Of a DNA stretch of 64,000 bases, positions 56,599 through 64,000 are shown piece by piece (position 1 is the first letter of the stretch; each line of letters opens with the position of its first letter). Origin of the DNA: Bagarius yarrelli. Its lineage: Eukaryota > Chordata > Actinopteri > Siluriformes > Sisoridae. The position numbers were made by a program, and so were the translations under genes. The notes beneath the pieces were generated by a model. That model was given only the letters and a program-made list of their open reading frames with translations. It searched no databases and was not told the origin of the DNA. The DNA lies in NCBI GenBank assembly GCA_005784505.1, contig VCAZ01000111.1, positions 726,537 through 790,536 on the forward strand, given 5' to 3'.

Positions 56599-56967
56599 CA
56601 GGGGCCCCTAGGAAAGAATATAAGACTCGGCCCTCTACCACACCAAATCCGGACCAAACATACTATTACATTACAGCTAGTAATGTTACTACGAAGAAAA
56701 CATTTACAGCATTTGGCAGATTCCCTTATCCAGAGCGACTTACATTTATCTCATTTATACAACTGAGCAATTGGGGGTTGAGGGCCTTGCTCAGGGGCCC
56801 AACAGTGGTAGCTTTGTGGAGCTGGGAATCAAACCCACAATCTTTAAGTTGGTAGTCCAACACCTTAACCATGAGCCACCACTTCCCCCACACATCTCTG
56901 GGGCCCCACAAAGTTCATGGTCCCTTATAATTGTCCTAACTCTCCCATAACATTAACGTGGCCCCTG
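56599..56967. mobile_element. hAT-like element interrupted by SINE-A
   Basis: Ends CAGGGGCCCCTAGG and TTAACGTGGCCCCTG pair as terminal repeats. Flanks TAGGCAAA and TAGACAAG agree at 6 of 8 with a 1 bp offset. The interior outside the SINE is about 180 bp with GGGGCCCCACAAAG. Family not recognised. Confidence 0.5.
56701..56888 (-). repeat. SINE-A nested in hAT-like element
   Basis: CAGCATTTGGCAGATTCCC, TTGCTCAGGGGCCCAACAG, GGGAATCAAACCCAC and CATGAGCCACCACTTCCCC; well preserved. Confidence 0.93.
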
Positions 56968-57581
56968 ATAGACAAGTCATCAAATTGCAGCAAAGTCCCA
57001 GCATCACATCTGTGTTCCATCCCTATGACATCCATACTTTGATCTATTGGGTTTAAAATTGTTTTCCCAGCAGCAAAACCTGAACCTGTGTGTGTATATA
57101 GGTGTGTGTGTGCAGTTTAATACCTCAGCACTTGCGTGCGGCATAGATGAAGCGAGAAGAAGACATCGGAGTAATAAGAGTGAGGGAGGAAGGACATGTA
57201 CGTAGATGAGTGTGATCGAGCTGGCTGAATGAGTGATGGAGAAAGACTATGTGTGAGTGAAACAAGGAAAGAAGTAAAGAAATAGAAGGATGTTCTCTTC
57301 AGGCACAACTCCAGTGAGTTATCACTTCATTTCCAAGACTCATTACTGCAATCTCTTATGTCCAACAGGCTGCAGAAGCAGCACTACTCGCTCCATAAAG
57401 TCTCTGAATGATAATAGGGACAGGCACGCTGAGCCAGCTACAGAATATAGACTACAACCGAATATAAATCTACGACTGTGAACTGTGTGTGTGTGATTAG
57501 AATCTTTTGTGTTTAGTATGTAGAGACGGTGGACGTAATTTTGCCAAATAGGATCCTGGGTTAATATCTTTTGTTAATTGT
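56968..57581. other. Unassigned DNA
   Basis: Nothing recognised. Confidence 0.45.
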
Positions 57582-57760
57582 GGGGGAAGTGGCGGCTCAT
57601 GGTTAAGGTGTTGGACTACCAACCCGAAGATTGTGGGTTGGATTCCCAGCTCCACCAAGCCACCACCCTGAGCAAGGCCCTTAACCCCTGATTGCTTAGT
57701 TGTGTAAAAGAGATACATGTAAGTCGCTCTGGATTAGGGCGTCTGCCAAATGCTGTAAAT
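57582..57760 (+). repeat. SINE-A, well preserved
   Basis: GGGGAAGTGGCGGCTCATGG, AAGGTGTTGGACTACC, GGGTTGGATTCCC, CCTGAGCAAGGCCCTTAAC and GTAAGTCGCTCTGGATTAGG. One of the youngest-looking copies, with a small deletion of the GGGCCC segment. Confidence 0.93.
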
Positions 57761-58007
57761 CGAAATGGATTAACCTTTTAATCAACCAATCATAACCAAC
57801 TGATGTCATTAGCGTCTTTCAAATCAGTGCTCAAACCCCAAAATTATTAATCAAATATTTTTAATTATTTTCCTTCTTTTAATATTATAATCGTAATTAT
57901 TAAATTAATAATTGACCTTACAGGCTGTACTGAACAATTGCATACAACATGTATGTGCAGGTTAGGTAATGTGTGAACATTTCTCTCACCTTCAGGACCT
58001 AAAATAG

Positions 58008-58043
<36 letters not shown>

Positions 58044-58117
58044 AAATGTATTAAGGTTATGCTAGAATCAATGAATTACAATTTTCAGCTAATTAGCTAA
58101 ATACACCGCCGAAGTCT
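57761..58117. other. Unassigned AT-rich DNA with (TG)n
   Basis: (TG)n at about 58010-58039. Nothing else. Confidence 0.55.
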
Positions 58118-58382
58118 ACCCCAGCTGTCATTGGGTGAAAGGCAGGGGTCACCCTGGTCAGGTCGCCAGTCCATCACAGGGACACATACAGAAAAACAAC
58201 CACACACACACACACACACACTCACTTTTATAGACAATTTAGAATCACCAATCAATTTAACAAACATGTTTTTGGACTGTGGAAAGAAACCGGAGAACCC
58301 GGAGTAAACCTACACAAGGATGGTGAGAACATGCAAACTCCACACAGAAAGACCCCTGCAGGGGATAACCACTGCTGCCCCT
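58118..58382 (-). repeat. SINE-C, tail and head truncated
   Basis: CTACCCCAGCTGTCATTGGG, CGCCAGTCCATCACAGGG, a (CA)n insert at 58199-58221, GACAATTTAGAATCACC, GGACTGTGGAAAGAAACCGG and GCAAACTCCACACAGAAAG. Confidence 0.9.
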
Positions 58383-59159
58383 GCTGATATATTAGCCATA
58401 TTAGCAGTAGTGAGATCAGACATCGATGTTTGACATAGCGAGGTGGTTTTTCCGCTGACCAGCTAAGTTCTATCACATCAAGCTTGGAGTTCTCTAGAGC
58501 TTCAAGGTTACATTGACAGAAAATTGTCATGCTGGACTATACCAAAATATTTAACGCATTTAGATGCTTCAAGCTTGAGGAAGAACCATATATTGATAGG
58601 ATGGCCAGTTTTTCACAAACATTGAGCCATTTACAGTTGTGTAGGCTATGACAAACAAACAGGAAGTGTCATATCACATTGTGTAAACATTGTTTAAATG
58701 GGCTAGATCTCAAAATATGTGGTCTAAAAATGGATCATGTACTGGATTATGGACAAACCAGAAAGGCTTGCACGCAGTGGTGATTTTCCACACACAGAAA
58801 TAGAAAACACAAGAACATGGCAACTATTTCCCGTATGGGACTATTTAAAGCGACAGAAATGCAGACAACAACAGACGAATATAACAGAACGGATTCCAAG
58901 AAGAGGGCGCATGTGCTGTCTGGCAGAATTACAGCATATACTGCAAATAAGTCGGCAGAGTTCAAACAGAAATGGCAGCAAGAATGCGCAGGCGTATGAG
59001 CTTAAGAAGGATGAATACATAACTAACAGTAACCGAAGGCTGTTTAAAGGATGCACAGTTGGAGGCAGATTGAAAGACACAGTGTGGGCATATATGTTAT
59101 ATAAAAACGAGAACACGTCAGGATATGTTGTTAAAGGAAAATAATCAATAATGGGGTTA
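58383..59159. other. Unassigned DNA
   Basis: Contains a 135-codon + frame at 58737-59144 and antisense frames over the same span. The translation is Arg/Asn/Thr-rich without any domain I recognise, and no homologous family comes to mind. Treated as chance or a decayed element. Confidence 0.35.
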
Positions 59160-59420
59160 TTCAATTTAATTTAATTAAAATTTATTCGTATGGCGCTGTT
59201 TACAATGGTGATTGTCACAACGCAGCTGTACACAAATTATAAGACGCAAATAAATCAGAAATCAGTTTGTCCCTAATGAGCAAGCCGGGGGCGACGATGG
59301 CAAGGAAAAACTCCCTGAGACCGAATAGAAAGAAACCTTGAGAGGAACCAGACTCAGAGAACCCGTCCTCATTTGGATGAAAAACAGGTATCAGGAATTC
59401 TGTAGTTACACCGTGTGTGT
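59160..59420. repeat. Interspersed repeat E, better-preserved copy
   Basis: GTATGGCGCTGTTTACAATG, GGGGCGACGATGGCAAGGAA, AAACTCCCTGAGACCG and GAAACCTTGAGAGGAACC with CAGACTCAGAGAACCC. A common teleost repeat; relative of 115-520. Confidence 0.72.
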
Positions 59421-59514
59421 TAGCAACTTAAATCATAAGTCCTCCAAGAACAGCTGGAACGTCTTTATGGCAGAAATGTAATGCAGACTAATATGAGAAA
59501 CGGCGCTTGTAAGA

Positions 59515-59757
59515 ATCTGGCTTACAGTGTGCGATTTTAGCCATGAAATTGTTCGCCTGAGAGATTCCCTATAATCCTACGCTAATATCTGTTGTTTGAT
59601 CGCTAGTTTCACATGTTCACCAGCACCCGATTAACGACCATTGTGATAATTTTATCTCTCTTTTTATCTCTTATCTATGACGTCCGTCAAACCAAGAAAC
59701 AATAAGAGTGACGCAGTTAGCGTGACAACTTCAAACAATTTTGAGAAAATATGGCGG
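59515..59757. repeat. Repeat F, copy 2
   Basis: GTGCGATTTTAGCCATG, CCTATAATCCTACGCTAAT, GTTTGATCGCTAG, AACAATAAGAGTGACGCAG and TTAGCGTGACAACTTCAAAC align in order with 22078-22345. Confidence 0.6.
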
Positions 59758-60659
59758 ACAAAACAGCAAGAAATGAAATTTATTAAGGCAAAATTACCGC
59801 TACAGATTGTTTTAGTTTGCTGCTAGCTACCGTTTAGCAAGATAACGCAGGTTAGGGAATGCGATGACGTAAACATTATGCACAAGTCTTTTTGTGTGGG
59901 TCCATTTTTGAACTGTCGGGCAGTCTGACATTATGACGACTAAAATGTAGCAAAAAAAATGAATTAAGACATTAATTAAAAAAAAATAATTAAAATGTTT
60001 TAATGCCATACAAATGTTCCGTACATTTTAGCGTGAAGGGAGATATTATCGTAAAGTGAAAAGATCCGATAGTGACTTTGTTGGTCTGTGAAGTTAATGT
60101 GCAAACAGAGGCAGTAGGAAACAAACAGACAAACAGAAATAACCCAGTCTGTGCTTAGTTTGCGCTCAGTGCTCTCAACACACACTGCAAATCCCTTTTG
60201 TCCATGCAGAGAGAATTATAGACTCGGAAACGCTTACACTCGGATGCATGACAGCAAGCGGTTTATAAAAATAATCTGGATCACTGCGCACATGCATGCC
60301 ACAGGCATAAAAATGTGTGTGTGCTTTGCATGGTTATGTGTCTCCTACTTTTAGGTTAGAATTAAAAAAAAAATCTTTTTTTCTGACAGGATCGACCAGC
60401 TTATCTTCTCTATGAGTTTTTTTAAAGGCGGCTGGCTGGGAAGTTAATCAGTTGAAATTAGTGCATACACATTATATATGTTTAAAAAATGCATGTGCGT
60501 CATGCGAGTTTGGTCTTTATAAAACACCGTTACCTAATACATTAAGCTACGTTAATCGTTATCCTTCTATAGAAAACTGTAATAAGGAAAACGATTAATT
60601 CATTTAACGCATTGCATTTTTATTCTGGCTTATCTGCTTGTCTGTAAATAGTACTGAGT
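59758..60659. other. Unassigned DNA
   Basis: Nothing recognised. Confidence 0.45.
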
Positions 60660-60905
60660 TTAAGGGGGTAAAAAGGGTTAAATAATGTAGGGTTAAGAGA
60701 ATAAAAGGTTAAGAAAATTTAGGATAAAAGGAATAAAAGGTTGAGGGAATAAAAGGTTAAAAAATTAGGATGAATGGGAATAAAATTTTAAAGGAATGAA
60801 GGCTTAAGAAAATTTAGGATTAGGGAAATAAAACATTGAGGGAATAAAGGGTTAAAAAATTAGGATAAAGGGAATAAATGGTAAAAATTTTTTGATTAAG
60901 AGAAT
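60660..60905. repeat. Minisatellite with higher-order period
   Basis: Degenerate units of about 30 bp built on GGTTAARRAAATTAGGATAA and GGGAATAAA. TTGAGGGAATAAA recurs at 60741 and 60836 (95 bp apart) and TTAAGAAAATTTAGGAT at about 60710 and 60804, giving a three-unit higher-order repeat. Confidence 0.85.
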
Positions 60906-61290
60906 AAATTTTAATGTTGGCGTTTACTAAGTGTTTTTTTAATTACTTAAAAAAATTTAATTAATTTTAATCTGCCAGTCCAGAAACACTGCTAGTGCAG
61001 AGAGGAAACACACTTAGCGCTGGTTCACTATTAGCACGAAAGTCTTTATTACTGGAAAAACAACAACAACAATAAAATATTAACATTAGGTTTTTTTCTG
61101 TGTTATGTAAATTTGGCCAGTTTGAATTTTCCTCTAAAATCTTAATGACGTTTTCCGACTTTTCATTTAAATATAAAATGAAACCTAACAGGTTTTATAG
61201 CCTTTATGTAGTTTACTGAATTTTTTTTCCCACATTGGTCCGTGTCCTCGTCTCATCTCGCCGGTGAAGAAAACAAATGAACCAGGCCAC
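60906..61290. other. Unassigned AT-rich DNA
   Basis: Nothing recognised. Confidence 0.45.
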
Positions 61291-61440
61291 ATTTACATTT
61301 ACCAGATTTGGCAGACGCCTTTATCCAAAACGACGTACAAAAGTGCTTTGAAGGCTCTAACGATGAACGCATCAAAAACAGTTTGTTAGACCGCCAACTA
61401 AAGAGTCTAAAGCTCTCCGGGGGAAAATAGAATTACAAAA
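61291..61440 (-). repeat. SINE-A-tail-related repeat
   Basis: ATTTACCAGATTTGGCAGAC and CTTTATCCAAAACGACG share the SINE-A tail, but the rest (AAAAGTGCTTTGAAGGCTC, AACTAAAGAGTCTAAAGC) is a different body. It looks like another element using the same LINE-recognised tail. Confidence 0.6.
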
Positions 61441-62185
61441 GCAACAATATAAAAGAATATATTTTTACATAAAAAAAGGTGCTCATTAAAGTATTTCAGG
61501 GAAAAAAAAAATCAAATGAAGATGAGAAATAATCTTTCTGTCTTCAACACACACACACACACACACACACACGCTCACATAATGTAAATGTAAATAGAGT
61601 AACGGTTTATACTGAAATATTTCTAATGTATTCTGTGGCAATTATCCTACACGGAACCGCTGGGAACGGGGAGTCTGTCCCAGAGGTACAGGGGCACAGG
61701 AAAAGCGGCATGATGCCAACCCATCACATGTAGGACACAATTACACACACACACACCCACTCCCACACACACACACCCTAGAGCTGCTACACAACCCACA
61801 ATACAAGTGTATAGAATGGAAATCGGGGTAATTCATGAAACTCCATACACGCAAAGCCGAAAAGGGAATAAAACCACCAAATTTAGAGGTGCGAGGTAGA
61901 CATTTAAACCAGTTTAACCAGGCTTCTACTATAATAAATAAAAATAATTCTAATAATAAAAATAAAAAAATTTTCTTGACAAATCAGTCAAAAACAAGTC
62001 ATTTTCTGGACATTCTTCCTATATAAACATTTGAGAATAATAACTAACCCTAATTTATCAGCTATTCATTTATAATAAACTTTAAAAACATTTATTTAAT
62101 TAGAATTATATTCATATGTCAGATAGTCGAGGCTGTTATCTTCTTGTGGAAAACATTTTATTCACAAAATTAATAAAAATAGTCA
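61441..62185. other. Unassigned DNA with CA repeats
   Basis: (CA)n at 61548-61573 and interrupted CA repeats at 61742-61781; otherwise AT-rich and unrecognised. Confidence 0.55.
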
Positions 62186-62330
62186 CTTTAAAACTGGCGA
62201 CCTGTCCAGGGTGGCCCCCCTTTTGCCTTTGCCCTTTCCGAGACAGCTGGGATAGACAGATAGCAGATCCCCGTGAACCCGAATTAGGGAATACGCGGGT
62301 ATAGATGGATGGATGGATAGATGGATAGTC
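62186..62330 (+). repeat. SINE-C, 5'-truncated
   Basis: CTGGCGACCTGTCCAGGGTG, CAGCTGGGATAGACAG and GAATTAGGGAATACGCGGG, with a (GATG)n tail (GATGGATGGATGGATAGATG). Confidence 0.9.
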
Positions 62331-62801
62331 ACTTTAAAAAATCTTTTAAAAAAATAAAACAGAGAAATATCTGATTTTTTTTGTAGCGTTTCAGGTCATG
62401 TGAAAAGGCTGTGAAACTGTGTAATACAACAAAAAATTACCCCCACCCCTGCCAAAAAAAAAAACCTTGGATTACAAACATCATGCTGATGATGTCTAAT
62501 TAAATTACTCCTGCTTCTTTGAACATTTGTTTGAATTGTATTTGATTTCATATTGGTCTTACAGGCCTTTAGGCCTCCATGTGATTAATTGATGCTGAAG
62601 GTAAAGAAGCTTTTTAATCAACTGATTGCACTGTCTGCTAGATAATGACAACATCTTTTAACATAATGATCTTTCTGTATGTGTGTGTGAGATATACAGA
62701 GAGAGAGAAAGAAAGAGAGAGTGAGAGAGTAAAACAGGTTGGATAGAAAAGCTAAATTTGATGGACAGGCTGACTAAAAAGTGTTGCCTGAAATGATGCT
62801 A
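62331..62801. other. Unassigned DNA
   Basis: GA-rich microsatellite at about 62697-62728; otherwise nothing recognised. Confidence 0.5.
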
Positions 62802-63151
62802 TACACTATATTGCCAAAGGTTTGTGGAGGCAATAGCTACAATAGTATTATAATGTCTGGTAAGGAGGTCTGTGGTGCAGTAACTGGTTCCAGTTTATCC
62901 TAAAAGGTGTTCAGTGGTGTTAAAGGGCAGAACACAGAAGATGTTTTTCCACCTAAGAAGCTTTAGATGCTTTGTGCACGGGGGCATTGTCATGCTGGTA
63001 CAATGTTTGGGTTTATTAGATTTAGTGAAGAAATAATGTAACACTCCAACATACTGAGATATTCTAGACAATTGTGTGCCTCCAATTGTAGGCAAAGTTT
63101 TAAAAAGGAACCACATACAGATCTGATAGTCAGGTGTTCACAAACATTTGG
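62802..63151 (-). mobile_element. Tc1-like transposon, internally deleted
   Basis: Left end TACACTATATTGCCAAAGG with GTTTGTGGA and right end GTCAGGTGTTCACAAACATT with TGG form terminal inverted repeats (TTTGTGGACACCTGAC type). The interior, read on the minus strand, carries CTGAACACCTTTTAGGATAA, CAGCATGACAATGCCCC and TTGTGCACAAAGCATC-type words in scrambled order relative to 24044-24363 and 12035-12150. No open frame. Confidence 0.72.
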
Positions 63152-63237
63152 AGAAAACTTCTGGAGTGTCGATGTCCCCAAACACTAATACTGGGTTAGT
63201 GTTTTACTGGATTAGTGATAGTAACTTAATAAAAGTG

Positions 63238-63345
63238 GAGGCTCAGTGGTTAGTATGTTGGACTGATACCAGAAAAACCGGGGTTTCATTCCCAGCACCA
63301 CCAAGCCACCACTGTGGGCTCCTGAGCACGGACCTTATGCAATAC
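63238..63345 (+). repeat. SINE-A head, 3'-truncated
   Basis: GAGGCTCAGTGGTTAGTATG, ACCGGGGTTTCATTCCC, GCACCACCAAGCCACCAC, CTCCTGAGCACGGACC; the tail is missing. Confidence 0.87.
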
Positions 63346-64000
63346 TTTATGACTCTGAGGGAAATTTTGCAATCGAATAGAATAATTATTTATGTTTAAC
63401 ATGCCTTAATTTAGAAATACCAAACTCAATAAATATTCTGGACTCTTTTTAAATAAACGTATTTAGGTCCTAGAAGGAATAATGTCCGCCTCGGACATCA
63501 TGTCCACAGACTGCTTTCTGATCGTTTAATGCATACGGCACACTTAGCTGTGCAGGATTTCCAGGAGATTTGTGTGCGTTGTTTAACGGTTCTTAAAAGT
63601 ATGCAAGGTTTGTTTGAAGGTTTCTCTTGAGGCACTCTTTAGGAAATTATAGAAATGGCCTTGAGCAGTAGAACCTACAATTTTTTGCTTTCTACATGTT
63701 AGATTCATAAGGATAATACATTTTCCCTGTGATTCCCAAAAAATAAGCTGGTAGTCGAAACTACCATTAAAGGAAAACATGATGTAAACATGATGTCCCA
63801 GATTGGACCAGTGTCCTTTAACGGCTCTGGATAGATCATAATCTCAAGTAGGCTAATGTTTTTACCCAGAAACACATACACACTTATTGAAACACATCAA
63901 CCATGCTTCCTATTTTTCTTTAAAATCAATTTGTAATCAAACAAAAAAGCTGTAATTTTACCCATCGCTTTATATCAAATCACAAAAGTCCCCTGCATTC
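63346..64000. other. Unassigned DNA
   Basis: Nothing recognised to the window end. Confidence 0.45.

Noticed and set aside
58737..59144. 135-codon open frame on the + strand
   Set aside because: No recognisable domain or codon periodicity, long antisense frames over the same span, and no promoter or splice context. Could be a decayed element but not supported as a gene.

Overview
The window is non-coding DNA from a vertebrate, almost certainly a ray-finned fish. The SINE families suggest an otophysan, with catfish-like the best guess (inference from remembered repeat families, moderate confidence). There is no intact protein-coding gene. No open frame over 60 codons looks like a conserved protein, most lie in repeats or simple sequence, and stops are dense in every frame. 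It reads as a gene desert or very long intron: AT-rich unique DNA, many short low-repeat blocks that look like conserved enhancers, and a thick layer of old transposable elements.

Retroelements. SINE-A is a roughly 185 bp tRNA-headed SINE whose tail carries GTCGCTCTGGATAAGGGCG-like sequence; about twenty copies are present in both orientations. SINE-B, with a CCTGCTCCAGGGGC-like middle, has six copies. SINE-C is a roughly 330 bp element with a tRNA-like head, a GATAGACTCCAGCAGATCCC body and a GAATGAATG tail; it has seven copies. There are also two RTE-like LINE tails, one candidate solo LTR, and a broken DIRS-type gag-like relic at 27.35-27.97 kb. That relic is the only recognisable protein-coding ancestry besides faint Tc1-type transposase remnants.

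DNA transposons. These are mostly short non-autonomous elements with readable ends: hAT-type elements at 17.2, 23.7, 24.8, 46.2 and 56.6 kb, a TTAA-flanked element at 17.9 kb with a relative at 33.0 kb, TA-flanked Tigger/pogo-like elements at 4.4, 24.4 and 53.4 kb, Tc1-like relics at 12.0, 24.0 and 62.8 kb, and an unnamed element at 26.6 kb with a 5 bp duplication. Three hAT elements contain a SINE, which gives a relative insertion order.

Layout. 0-12 kb is SINE-rich. 12-22 kb mixes simple repeats, MITEs and unique enhancer-like blocks. 22-28 kb is a dense transposon graveyard. 29.2-30.5 kb holds a tandem SINE array. 31.6-43 kb is the most repeat-poor part, with most of the enhancer-like blocks. 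43-49.5 kb has the LTR candidate, a nested hAT and a rearranged direct/inverted repeat locus at 48.5-49.5 kb. 50-64 kb has microsatellites, a 436 bp purine tract, a higher-order minisatellite at 60.7 kb and further SINEs. No CRISPR array, operon or other prokaryotic feature is present, and I found no convincing new gene system. The novel material is repeat biology: two apparently unnamed repeat families and the 48.5-49.5 kb locus.
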